DNA from: Athripsodes cinereus
Lineage: Eukaryota > Arthropoda > Insecta > Trichoptera > Leptoceridae
DNA length: 64,000 nt
Direction of reading: 5' to 3'
Assembly: GCA_947579605.1 (NCBI GenBank)
Contig: OX388309.1
Location: forward strand, 20,775,071-20,839,070
Below, piece by piece: positions 33,701 through 44,037 of this stretch (position 1 is its first letter; the number at the start of each line of letters is the position of its first letter). Made by a program: the position numbers and the translations under genes. The notes beneath the pieces were generated by a model that was given only the letters and a program-made list of their open reading frames with translations, was not told where the DNA came from and did not search any database.

Positions 33701-36700
33701 ATTGTCTTGTTGGTAAAACAAAATAATAAAGGTACCTACTGAAATAATACACAGCTACTTTATGATGTAGGTATCTTCTCACCTACGAACTTTAAATTAA
33801 CAAGAAGAAATACTTTTCGGCTTTAGACTAGTATATCTCTATAATTATCACAGTTAGTATTGATTTTATACATCAAAAGTACTTGCGGTCGAGATTAATT
33901 TTTCCATTGGTTTGTGATGCCTGTATTACTTGCATAAGAGCACTCATACAATAATTGTTGCATATTTTGAATATATGTACAATATTATAACACTCAGCTT
34001 TGTTGTGCTCGTCTCTGTGGATAGATATGTACGAGTAGGTGCATTATTACCTATTCTCATAATTTGGCTACTGCTATCTATTGCATCCTTCCCTCTTACA
34101 CTCATCTCCACCCTCGCTCTCATCTTTCTGTTCGCCTTTTTGTTTTATCCCATTCACTTTACTAATCATGATTTCACGCATCGCTCGTCAACCATAGGTA
34201 ATTAGCAACAAACTGAAGAATATTTCTTTTTCAAAGTGATTCAGTCATGATTGCGTTTTAGGGTGACTACATTCTTTCAGTGAAAAATCACTCATTTTTT
34301 ATTCTATGATGATGATATTACTCTCATTTTTTAAAAATATTTTACCGAAGAAAGATCTTAGTTGTTAGAAAATGTTCTGATAGCTTTTAATTTTAACTAA
34401 AATCTGTCTCAATTAAAACCATTCTATTTTATTTCTGTGAAGTAACCATTCGTTTACCTAACAGTGATTTAGGCCTCTCTCTACTTTAAACATTATAGAA
34501 ACGTGGTAAGATACTTCCTCAGCGGCCGAAGTCAACACACATTTGAGCGTATGCAGTCGTTCGTTTTGATGTCTTTTGATCATAGGATAGAAAATTATTA
34601 TAAGAGTATGTGTTTTATAATAATTGTGGAAATCATCATTACTTTAAAAATCTTTCATTACAGTCACCCTACAGTCAGTTGGTAGGTATAGAGTCTTTGC
34701 TGCGGAAATTCGTTATAGAAACAGAAAATAAGCCTTTTTACCGTGACAATGTGAGTGAATTCCCGGCTTGCATGGTAACGAACCGCTTCCGTGAGTTATA
34801 CTGTACATCATACACTCTCAGCCATAATCCCCTCAATAGTGACTTTTCTACTATAAAAGTAATTAGACACAATGTAGCTACGAATGTACACTGTCACAGG
34901 TAGAGATATATATTTATACAACGTATATGTATTATGAACTATGTTATTGTTGTATAATACATACAGTGATGTGCTCTCCATATATGCTAAAAAGCATATG
35001 CATACCTGAAGATTAATTTATGAAAAGAAAATAAGTAAAATCCCACAAATTACAATTGATTTGAATTTGTTCCCAAACGTTCATGTTGCAAACTTCAATT
35101 CAATCTTATCAAAGAGAATTGCAGATGATCCTTGGAAACTATTCTTATCTTTTTTCTCCCTTATTAAATCTTATGGAAATATATGGTATTAATTATTATT
35201 ATGCTTATCCTAGTCCTTTTTTCTCCCTTATTAAATCTTATGGAAATATGTGGTATTAATTATTATTATGCTTATCCTAGTTATTGATGTTTACGCACAT
35301 ACCAATGTACGCAGATGTGGTGGTACAAATTTTGTACCCTGCTAAATATGCCTCATTTTCCTTTGACTGTATTTTCTCATACAAAATAATGTTATATTTT
35401 ACGATGTATGTATTGACCTGTAATGTTTTGTTATTTTTATGTTTGATGAATTGAAGTTGTAATATTACATAATTGAGTTCGTCGGTAGCCTGGAGGTAGA
35501 GTCTCGGCCTTGTGAACAAGGGGTCCGGGGTTCGATCCCAGGTGCCGGCAAATTCCCCTTTCACGACACAAGCTTTTAGCTTACTGTGAAAGGTGTATAA
35601 GGTTGTATTTGGGTTTATAACAAAACCCAGATATATCTTTTTTAAAAAAAAAAAAAAAATATTACATAATCAGTATGACGGAAAACTAAGAAAAATGTCA
35701 AACTATTATTAAGTTTCTAACATACGGTAAATACAGGGTATCTGGCCACTAATCACAAAAATAAAAAGTCTATTCGCGCCGTAAGCATACATCAACTGTA
35801 CATTCCATATCCTCGATATAAAAAAATTACGTATACATCGATCAAAACAATTGTCATTCCGAACTTCATCTATCATAAAACTAACATAATTATATCTTGA
35901 TTGTTTGTTTTGTAAAGCTGTCACAGTCTATTGTAAAACGTTTTAATATATTTTTACTTTTCTTTTCTCAGCAAAAGAATCTACAAAACCTTAAGGCTGA
36001 AATCAAAGATATACCAATAATAGAGACTAATATAAGTAATCCACCTCAATCGAACCAAATATCTGTTAATCAAGTACAAAAATCACCATCGACACATAGC
36101 CAAACATCCATAGGACAAAATCAGAACAACACATCTATGACAGCTCAAAATAATACGAATAATAAGAGTTCTACTGAAGTGAAACCTGCGGCCGGCCAAA
36201 CATTGGTACCTCCTGGAGGAGAAACTTTAAAGAGAAGTCACAAGAAAAATAGACCTCCTCCACCGCCTCCAGGAAGAGATTTGGAAATCAGAGCACCTTG
36301 TGAACTTCTTGTTGGAGTACCAGGAGCACTAAAGACACAATGGAGACATCAGCCTTTCGTTCTCGTTACCAGCTCCGTCATGTACGTCGCAAACGTAAGT
36401 ATAACTTGATAATTATTATCTTCGAAGTAATGATTAGTAATCTTATTTTGTATATAAACTAACTGGTTCAATTTTTATTATTGCAGTACCTCGGGTCAAC
36501 GGTTGTGAAAGAACTAAGGGGAACTGAATCCACCCAAAAGTCCATTCAAAAACTAAAAAAGACTAACAGTGAACCAAGGGCCTTACCAGATATTATCCTA
36601 TCTATTTCGTATAGAGGAGTCAAGTTCCTAAATACAATAACTAGAGTGAGTATTTTTAACAAATCTACGTATAGGATTGTTGTTTTGTATTCAAATTTTA

Positions 36701-37495
36701 TAGATATTTTCATCCTAATCGCCAGTTTGTATGTACTCTAGCACATCTAAATGTTCTAAAAATATTATTTATTAAAGAATTATACTGTCCTCATAATAAA
36801 TTATAGTTTGTTATTATTTTTAAGTATTTTATACGTATTTTAATAATTTATTCGTATGCTTTTTTAGGAATTAGTATGTGAACACGAGATAAGAAATATC
36901 CATTGCGCATGTCAAGATGCAGATGATCTCACACATTTTGCTTACATTACCAAAGATATTACATCAAAAAATCACTACTGCCATGTTTTCTGTGTAGCTA
37001 CAATGGTAAGATTTTTCAATTTCAATCATTATCTGTTATTTCTATCATTATTTTCAGAATAAGATTTTATACAGTGTCATATTAATTTCTGTTTTTTTGT
37101 TTTTTCAGGATCAAGCAACTGAAGTAATATTAACCCTAGGACAAGCATTTGAAGTAGCCTACCAAATGGCACTAAGAGAGATGGCTCCAAAAATTAATCA
37201 ACAAACAAATCAGCAGCAACCTAGATCACATTCATCGAATCAAATATCACAACCACAATCTAAAACGCCAACTCATGAAAAACCATCTATGGCTAAAGAT
37301 AAGAATAATCCAGTACATGGAAGATCACATTCTGTGACTGAAATCAAACTTAATGGACATCAATTGAAGGTCGCTCCAATGACAGTATCTTTATCAAACG
37401 AAGATTTCCAACTATCGGCTAAAAATGGAAATCTTCAACAAAGTCCCAGGACACCATCTACTAAGGCGCCTATAGCCGTTGCCGAAGAGTTGTGA
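27335..37495 (+). CDS. ANKS1: ANKS1-type scaffold protein, 3' exons (SAM-SAM-PTB)
   Basis: Eight exons, plus one candidate microexon, join in frame with GT-AG introns and encode the C-terminal 723-737 residues of an ANKS1A/ANKS1B-like (Odin/AIDA-1) protein. Order: Asn/Gln/His-rich linker (about 1-128); conserved [18 protein letters not shown] block; first SAM domain ([16 protein letters not shown], about 190-255); second SAM ([16 protein letters not shown] to HRRRILASV, about 277-335); Ser/Asn-rich linker with a PPPPPP run; PTB domain ([14 protein letters not shown]..., YLGS at an exon start) over four exons; basic, Gln/Ser-rich tail. ANKS1 proteins bind NPxY-type tails of receptors by the PTB domain and act in Eph/EGF-receptor signalling, trafficking and synapses. 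The HRRR segment in SAM2 corresponds to the AIDA-1 nuclear signal. The ankyrin repeats and start codon are not in the window. Confidence 0.95.
27721..28339 (+). other. ANKS1 intron A-B
   Basis: 619 bp, GT-AG. Nothing else recognised. Confidence 0.85.
28340..28600 (+). CDS. ANKS1: ANKS1 exon B, start of SAM domain 1
   Basis: 87 codons, phase 0 at both ends, acceptor ttgttcgcag, donor gtaagt. It encodes [20 protein letters not shown], a block that precedes the SAM pair in ANKS1 proteins, then the first half of SAM1 (PAWLNSIGL...[10 protein letters not shown]). Confidence 0.95.
28601..31309 (+). other. ANKS1 intron B-C
   Basis: 2.7 kb, GT-AG. It holds a retroposon copy at 29970-30208. Otherwise A+T-rich DNA without recognised elements. 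Confidence 0.85.
29970..30208 (+). mobile_element. TAG-tailed retroposon in an ANKS1 intron
   Basis: It starts with cgtggag-type sequence like the copies at 920 and 58302 and ends gccgtgatggtatatgtaa. It is flanked by ATATACTTA at 29961-29969 and 30209-30217. It is more diverged than those two copies and its (TAG)n tail is eroded. Confidence 0.75.
31310..31526 (+). CDS. ANKS1: ANKS1 exon C, SAM1 end and SAM2 start
   Basis: Acceptor ttttttcgcag, donor gtaaaa. 72 codons plus one base. It encodes [14 protein letters not shown]..., the second half of SAM1, an acidic linker, and DKWLQSIG opening SAM2. The last glycine codon is split with exon D. Confidence 0.93.
31630..31832 (+). CDS. ANKS1: ANKS1 exon D, rest of SAM domain 2
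   Basis: Acceptor tatccatag, donor gtaagt; the preceding intron is only 103 bp. It completes the split glycine and encodes [12 protein letters not shown] to [12 protein letters not shown], then a linker ending DLNNL in phase 0. The basic HRRR is the position of the masked nuclear signal in AIDA-1. Confidence 0.93.
31973..32014 (+). CDS. ANKS1: Candidate 42-base microexon of ANKS1
   Basis: tttactttatag precedes and gttaga follows 14 open codons ([14 protein letters not shown]). It is in phase 0-0, so it can be included or skipped without changing the frame between DLNNL and QKNLQNL. SRRSPY looks like a kinase target. This is inferred from splice signals and phase only. Confidence 0.45.
35149..35281. 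repeat. 67-bp tandem duplication
   Basis: Unit one is 35149-35215 and unit two 35216-35281, both starting cttttttctcccttattaaa and ending cttatcctagt. I see one substitution (atatatgg against atatgtgg), so the duplication is recent. Confidence 0.9.
35474..35657 (+). mobile_element. tRNA-derived SINE in an ANKS1 intron
   Basis: A 13-bp target duplication AATATTACATAAT brackets it (35461-35473, 35658-35670). The head has pol III promoter boxes: A box TAGCCTGGAGG (35486-35496) and B box GGTTCGATCCC (35529-35539). The body runs through caagcttttagcttactgtg and the element ends in a run of about 14 A. It is the best-bounded of five copies in the window. Confidence 0.9.
35972..36394 (+). CDS. ANKS1: ANKS1 exon E, linker and PTB start
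   Basis: 141 codons in phase 0, acceptor cttttctcag, donor gtaagt. A linker rich in S, N, Q and T leads to [10 protein letters not shown], a possible SH3 or EVH1 ligand. The PTB domain then opens with [18 protein letters not shown] and the exon stops at VMYVAN, directly before the conserved YLGS. Confidence 0.95.
36487..36645 (+). CDS. ANKS1: ANKS1 exon F, PTB core
   Basis: 53 codons, phase 0, acceptor ttattgcag, donor gtgagt. It opens with [20 protein letters not shown], the canonical first strand and helix of a PTB domain, and ends [10 protein letters not shown]. Confidence 0.95.
36868..37005 (+). CDS. ANKS1: ANKS1 exon G, PTB ligand-groove strands
   Basis: 46 codons, phase 0, acceptor gcttttttag, donor gtaaga. 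[20 protein letters not shown] is the strand pair that usually lines the NPxY-binding groove. The exon ends HVFCVATM. Confidence 0.95.
37109..37495 (+). CDS. ANKS1: ANKS1 last coding exon, PTB helix and tail
   Basis: 128 codons and TGA, acceptor gttttttcag. The C-terminal PTB helix ([19 protein letters not shown]) is followed by a tail of about 100 residues rich in Q, S and N. GRSHSVTE in the tail resembles a 14-3-3 or basophilic-kinase site. The protein ends VAEEL. Confidence 0.95.
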   Translation, partial: DQATEVILTLGQAFEVAYQMALREMAPKINQQTNQQQPRSHSSNQISQPQSKTPTHEKPSMAKDKNNPVHGRSHSVTEIKLNGHQLKVAPMTVSLSNEDFQLSAKNGNLQQSPRTPSTKAPIAVAEEL

Positions 37496-38580
37496 AAACT
37501 TGTGAAACAGGTGTTTTAAGCGTGTCATAGAAAATGTAATCAGTTGATTTCTGTCTAGTTGGATAGTACAAACGTTGCTCAACTGAGAGATTAGCGAAAT
37601 GTTAAGTAATTGCAAATGTACGGTTCTGAAAATAAATATTTAACTTAAATTGCATGCAGGAATCAAGGATATTTTGGTTGTCTACATTCTACGGATAGTT
37701 GTTTGTCCTTTGATATACCTTATATTTTCTAAGTTATGTACCCATCATATTTGAATTGAATTTTTTTCTACCTATTTATTTGTAAGCATTTTGATATCTG
37801 CTTTTGTGCAGAATTTTTTATGAGTTATAGATATATGATATTCGGAAGCTTTTTGATAAATTCTTACACAACAAGCAATTTTTAAGAGTTTTCTAATATC
37901 TTTCAATGAAATTTCGTTTTAATTATGATGTTAATCAATACTTTAAGAATAATATGATTAAATCATTTTAGAAATGTTTTTGGTGTGCCAACCTATTCAA
38001 ATAGGGAAATATAAATTAAATTAATTTTAAAGATAAAATCAATCAAAATGTTTCTTGAATAAGTCATTATTTTTGTTTCTCTAAAGCAATCGAATAAAAA
38101 GCACAAATTTTAATGTTGTTTGATATATTTTTTATAGGTTAGCTCTTACCTAAATTATCGTATACTTACCTACTCTTTTATGTGAAAGATTTAATTATTT
38201 ATAATATGTACACAAAACATTTTATTCAGAGCGGTAGAAAAAGGTATTTAGGTAATAAAATCAAGAGAAAAATCTTGGCATGTGATTTTAATAGTTAAGA
38301 GTATTTATTATGTTTGATGTTGTGACATAATATTATTATGTTGGTGAAAATTGACGCGTAAATTCGGTATTTATTTTTTAGAAAATCTTATGATTGTTAT
38401 TTGCCAATTTCTTTGAGAGGCTATTTCATGAAATATTTGTTATGAATCATTTTAGTTTACTATTTAATTATTGAAATATAATAAATATATAATTATATTT
38501 CATTAGTGCAGCTTTTTTTAACTAGTTGGTAATTAATTATAAACTCGGATTTTTTAAATTTATTTACAAGTACATTTCTA
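37496..38580 (+). other. ANKS1 3' UTR and downstream flank
   Basis: The first AATAAA after the stop is at 37631-37636 and another at 38093-38098. Several more follow in this A+T-rich DNA, so the true cleavage site cannot be chosen by eye. Confidence 0.6.
37631..37636 (+). terminator. First polyadenylation signal after ANKS1
   Basis: AATAAA 136 bases past the stop codon. It would give a short 3' UTR. Use is inferred. Confidence 0.4.
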
Positions 38581-38626
38581 TATCTATCATCACGGCGCCT
38601 CCTACAGGTGGGGAAGACAGCTGATT
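38581..38626 (-). mobile_element. 3' end of the TAG-tailed retroposon
   Basis: tcatcacggcgcctcctaca then ggtggggaagacagctgat is a minus-strand, 46-bp remnant of the 264-bp family. Confidence 0.55.
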
Positions 38627-40804
38627 TTTAATATGCTATTTATAATGAATAGTTCCAGTGAACCAAGTAATTTACATCTACCTGATGCAGAATTTCTCAG
38701 TAGCATTTATGCAACTATTATACAAATCATTCCTTTTTTATGTATTAGTATTTTAGAGTAATTATTATGCATTAAATGGCCTTGAATTTTTTATTTATTT
38801 TTAATTAATAATAAATAATATATATAAATGTTTAGATACTGAAATGTCTTATCTGCACATTGAAACAATAAAAATGGAACTATGTATGCTTATTATAATA
38901 ATATATTTATATCAAATAATAAATATTATATTATAAGTATGTATGTATAAATTATTAATAAAATATTAAACAAATAAAGTGTAGAAAAAAAATATTATAA
39001 AGAAAGGCAGAATTATTATAGAAAAAGGTTTTTATGTAATGAGGTTTATGTGATATTAATTAACTAGTCTGATTTTTATTTATAAAATCATTAGTTAGGC
39101 TTTCATTTTCAAATTTAAAACTATTAAGTCTTTATGTATGTACCTACTGTTTATTTTTATTCGTGCCAATATGAATAAAATTCGACAAATAAATCAATAA
39201 AAAAAATCAAATTATATCTAGACATTTCGTTCAATGGCAATAAATAATATAAAATATATTGTAATCAGCTATTGCATTGTGTATGTCAGTTGTATACAAA
39301 TCTTATTTGATGTCGGTTCATTTTTGTAAAAAGGTGATTGCTATTGATACGGAATATATCAATGGTCGATCGGATAGCAATATATCTTTTTATGAAAATG
39401 TGCGGCTGCTAACTGAGCTCTATAGTTATCATCTGGCATAATGCAATCGGTAGCATATACTTAGTGAACAATACAGTCGCCAGAATGAACGTACTATTTC
39501 CAATATTTTATTGATAGTATGTTATTTAGAAACTAATTATATTTGAAATGTTCCAATCAAAAATTGTTTTAAATTTATAAGCAAGATAAAATCAAACTGT
39601 GTCTTCCTAGACGAAAACACTTTCTGTTCTTTTTTTGTATTAGAATTAAAAAGAAACATAGAACGAGTGATTTGGTTGAGTCTTAAAATAATTTAAAGAA
39701 AATCGAATGTGTCTAATAATGCTCTGGTTGCGAAAAGAAAGATATAAAGAGAATGTTTGAGTTTAAATAAAATAGGTTATTAATTAAATATAACTATTGC
39801 AAAATAAAAAATACATTTGTAAAGAAAAAAATGAATGTGTATAACATAGAATTTTCATGTCTTTGAATAAGCATTTATTACTTTTTTATATTATTACTAC
39901 GTATTTATACAAATTTATATGATTACTTAAAGTAATACGCTCAACTTTATAATAATGTAATAATATAAAAACATACATTTACTAAATGGGTTATCGAAAA
40001 TTTTGATAATTAATTTTTATTGCGATTTTGTATGGAAATCATTCATTCTGCATCAACTCACCGTTTATACATTCAATGAATTTCTTATGATTTTTATAAA
40101 ATGGATTAATTGATTATATGTGAAAATTATGGAAGCTCGTAAAAGTAAATATTATAAGAGAAAAACATCGATTCATTCCTTATAGTGACTAATTCACAGG
40201 GTAAATAATGGATCAGTACTACATAATAGAAATACTTAGTAGCTATTTACGCAAAAAAAATAACAAATATTTCAATTTGTCCTCTTTTCACTTATTAGTT
40301 TAAAATTGAAGCACCAGTTAGAATAAGGACCCATGAGCCCTTTTTACGGTCTTGCCTATGACATTCACATTTTAGATATCCCTTTTTTGTTTGAAGGGTC
40401 GATGTTAATTTTGTTGAGAATACAGTTTCAATGTTTGTTGCAAATGTTTTAACTGTGTATTTTTTAATTTTATTTGCATTTTTTTTAAGGTACAAAAATA
40501 AACGTTCGAAAAAAAATAATATTGAAGGAGAAACAATATTGAAAACTTTAAATAACCATATCTCAAAACTTTAAATAGTTTTATCTCATAACACCATTTC
40601 GGTTTATGGGTCCTTGTTCTAACTACAGCGTCATTTATGATTCAATACAAATGATTCTTATAAACTTTCTTTGTGATTAAAAGTAACTATTTTACATAAA
40701 TACTAAAAATACACAATGATTTTTATGTCAATAAAATATTAGGCGTTATTACGATCAATTACTTTATTAACTCTTTAGGTTTTCACGGTCTTTAACATCG
40801 TTTT
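38627..40804. other. A+T-rich intergenic DNA, nothing recognised
   Basis: No exon, RNA gene or repeat could be supported. Confidence 0.45.
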
Positions 40805-40965
40805 CGGTGGTTTTCGGGATTTCCGTGTGGTAGTTTTTAACATTAACTTTCGACGAACGTGCTGACACCATCTTCAGGAGTGTGAAATCCTGAAGATGGT
40901 GAAACGTCCACGTTTGCCGAAAGCTAGAGTTAAAAACTACCATACGGAGATCCCGAAAACCATCG
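40805..40965. mobile_element. 161-bp fold-back element
   Basis: The two halves are inverted copies. cggtggttttcgggatttcc at the left is mirrored by the sequence ending gatcccgaaaaccatcg at the right, with the symmetry continuing through gtagtttttaac to the central accatcttcagga / tcctgaagatggt. The arms of about 75 bp have roughly ten mismatches. The central CCTGAAGATGGTGAAACGTC recalls the hammerhead-like core words found in Penelope-type elements, but the CTGATGA box is altered. Confidence 0.75.
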
Positions 40966-43034
40966 AATACGAATTACTTTATTGTTATTTTTTCGATTAT
41001 ACCTCCACAAAATATTATTGGCACATAATTATAACAAAAAAATATATCAGCATGTAGATTTTTTTTTGTTCAATAGGTTAAGACAGGGATTCCAAATATT
41101 ACTAACTCCCTTGTTTTAATAAAAACATTATGTGATATCTTTCATTAATAATTGTTTTCGTGCATATCTGATTGTACCTAAATAATAGGAATATAAAAAT
41201 GTGTTAATATTGATATTGGCTTTCCGTAAAATAAGAAATATATTATTGATTTATTCAATTTTTATTAATAAAGGTATTTTTGTCAAACAAAATATGGCAA
41301 TAAAAAAATGTAATTTGAACAAAAAGGTACCCATCAAAGTTTATGGATGTGTCAAAAAATAAACAAATAATAATATTAAGAAACTTTGGAGACTATATCC
41401 CATAACCGATAATCAAAAACAATTCATAATGTCTGACAAAAATACCACTATTGCATTTCTCAATTACGCAAATAAATCAATGATAAAATTAGTGATATTA
41501 TAAACTATAAAGAATATTATTACCTTCGCGTTAATCGATCAATAATAAAATATTCCTAAGTCTATGTAAATAGTATACAGAAAATATTAAAAAAATAAAA
41601 AAATAAAATATTGTCAATGGTGCGCAGATATAGTTAATAGACTAAAAGTCTCGCTTGTTAGCATGATTTGCAATTTATTCTGTTATTCGGCGAAAAAATG
41701 TGTCAAATTAGGAATACCTTCTTTTGGAAAACAATATACGTAAAGATCTTTAATGTTACTTTCTAAAATCAGTTAAAATGTTTCATAACCCTTGACCAAT
41801 TTGGACATGATACCTTTTTGATAAATGTTCGTTTAATGTGGGTAATTAATTTACTTTCCTTACACATACGAAAATATGTGTTTTTTTTAAAACATAGGAT
41901 AATATTATTTATACAACTAAAGTCATCTTTTGTAATATTTGTACTGATCAATATGTTTCAATAATAAGTGTTCACTTCTTACTTTATAGACGTCCACTCA
42001 TCCACTTATTATTCTTATGGCATTTTTAATATTTCGTCTTTAATATATTTTATATATTAATTTTTAACGATTATCTCATTTAGGTATGTATAAATATGTT
42101 TTAATATTTACGTGTAATTTGCAAACACCAAGTTTATGACTAAAGACACACTCAATAAGCCAATGCTGCTACGACATAAAAATAACTCAATTTTTTTTTG
42201 CATACGAAGGTTTCAGATCCACATATATTTATTTAATTTGAAAACAAAAATATAACAAACGCATCGTCGCACTTGTTGAAAACTATAAACGATACAGAAT
42301 GTCTCGTTTATAGTTTCTGATACAAACCTCGCAATATTTTTAGAATGTAAGTTTTTAATTTATATAGACGTTGGAGACGCTTCCTAAACAAATGCAAAAT
42401 AGGTATCGTCTTAACAAGACAGCTAATGTATTTCGATGAATTTTACTTCAGATATTAAGTCGTATATCTTAATTTTATTAATACCTACGTCTTATTTTTC
42501 GACAAGTGCGATGACTTTATTTTTCTTGTTTTTATTTCATTAACTTGAAGTACATACATTTTTTAGGCTTAAGTATATTCCTCAACTGTCGATCTTGGAG
42601 CAAGACACCAAATGACTATAAAATATATATTTAAAAATAAGAAAATAATTTTAATCTAAAAAATGATATTAGTTAATTATTTTGTTCAGTATTCTCATTA
42701 TTATTAATTAATTATTCTTATAAAATATGTAATTATCGTTAATTATTTTATTATCTACATATCTATTGTTATTTTCAATCATTATTATTACCTATGCTTA
42801 TGTTTTATTTTGACTGTATCTCATTTATTGAATACAATATACTGTGTAAATAAAATAGCAATGTTATAAACAGTGAATATTTGTCTTTATTTTATAAATC
42901 TTAGAGTCATTCATGACGTGTATAAATGGTCCACTTTTATAGATGAATTTCTGGTTAAGATTACTGAATAAAACTGAAAAATTATCGAAGTAACTTCTGT
43001 TGCAGTAGATAATTAATGAACAAAAATCTAATGT
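40966..43034. other. A+T-rich intergenic DNA
   Basis: No gene found. The only structure noticed is a perfect 13-bp hairpin, AAACTATAAACGA / TCGTTTATAGTTT, at 42281-42317. Confidence 0.45.
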
Positions 43035-43718
43035 TTCTGAAAAAGGAGTGGGGTAAGGCTGTGTAATGTCTCCATGGCTATTCAACCTATTCTTCGACTG
43101 CTGTTTGCGATCTATGATAGAGATGGATATTGGTGTCGAATTGAATGGAACTCGGGTGATGCGCGCTCACATGCAAGCGCTAATGGCTGAGAGTAAAAGA
43201 GATTCACAAGAGACTGTATGTAAGTGATGGTACAATTTTCGTATCACAACTTACGTTTACAACCAAAACATGGACGTGCTTGAAGAAGGACGAATGTGGA
43301 ATAAATGCAGTGGGGATGCGATAGCTGAGAAGAATGGTTGGCAATACGTTGCGTGATAGAGTAAGGAAAGGAATATTAGAAGAATGAGCGGATTCAAGAG
43401 GAGTGTTGTGGATAGAATACGTGTAAATAAGTTACGATGGTTTGGAAATGTGGAACGAATGGATGAGAAAAGAAGGACAAAGAGGATATACCTTTCTAAA
43501 AAAGGGAGTACGGGGAAACGTGGGCCTCAGAAACCACGTTGCTCGAGCACTTGAATCAAATTCTCAAGGACGACCGAGCGTTAGGTAAGTAAGAGGAATC
43601 AACATGCGTATGTGAGAAATTGTACGAATGTAGAAGATGCGACAGTGGGATGTAAAGATAGATCTATACGTCTACCCCACATGGTTTACAGCGTGAGGAT
43701 AGGTAGATAGATTGACAG
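43035..43718 (+). pseudogene. RTE-type LINE, decayed reverse transcriptase and 3' end
   Basis: The best preserved LINE piece here. It opens with the RT motif GCVMSPWLFNLFFD (fifth RT block region). It continues with MVGNTLRDRVRKG, then KLRWFGNVERMDEKRRTKRI in another register, then the tail ending tacagcgtgaggatagg. In-frame stops (for example cga-tag in the NAVGMR segment) and at least two frameshifts inactivate it. The order of these motifs is typical of the RTE-like ORF common in insect genomes. Confidence 0.85.
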
Positions 43719-43912
43719 TCATTAGATAATCGAACTCTATGGACTCGACTGCATAACGTCTTCCTAATTTATCTTTAGGTCGCAAGCATGCTGCTAACTG
43801 TGAGTATTTTTGAGTCAATCATAATTCATCTTAAATAAAAAAAACTCCCAAAATTTCAAATATAATTATTTCGTTTGCCATATGTATTAAAATAAGAAAT
43901 ATATATTTTTGG

Positions 43913-44037
43913 GTTAGTTGACAGATATCGCTTCCGCACTAAACTCGCCCGTTGCACAATAATATTTATTTGTTTCACCTTATTAACAAACTTTGTAATT
44001 GCTTTGTTCTATATTGTGCAATAAAGTTTATTATTAT
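43913..44037 (+). mobile_element. LINE tail, 'gggttagttg' family
   Basis: It begins ttgggttagttgacagatat, passes aaactcgcccgttgcac and ends gtgcaataaagtttattatt with an ATT-rich tail. It matches the minus-strand copy at 60578-60725 in order. Confidence 0.7.

Larger units (their letters stand above)
32015..35971 (+). other. ANKS1 intron before exon E
   Basis: About 4 kb (4.1 kb if the microexon is skipped). It contains a 67-bp tandem duplication (35149-35281) and a tRNA-derived SINE (35474-35657). A frame with hydrophobic runs at 33930-34205 shows no splice or homology support. Confidence 0.8.

Noticed and set aside
33930..34205. 91-codon frame with hydrophobic runs resembling a membrane protein
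   Set aside because: T-rich DNA gives Phe/Leu/Ile runs by chance. It lies in an ANKS1 intron without splice sites.
34259..34671. Transposon with 10-bp inverted ends TAGGGTGACT
   Set aside because: The match stops after 10 bp, there is no target duplication, and a 10-bp pair over 400 bp can arise by chance.
35486..35545. Functional tRNA gene
   Set aside because: The A and B boxes belong to a SINE head repeated five times with a shared non-tRNA body and A tail. No complete cloverleaf is evident.
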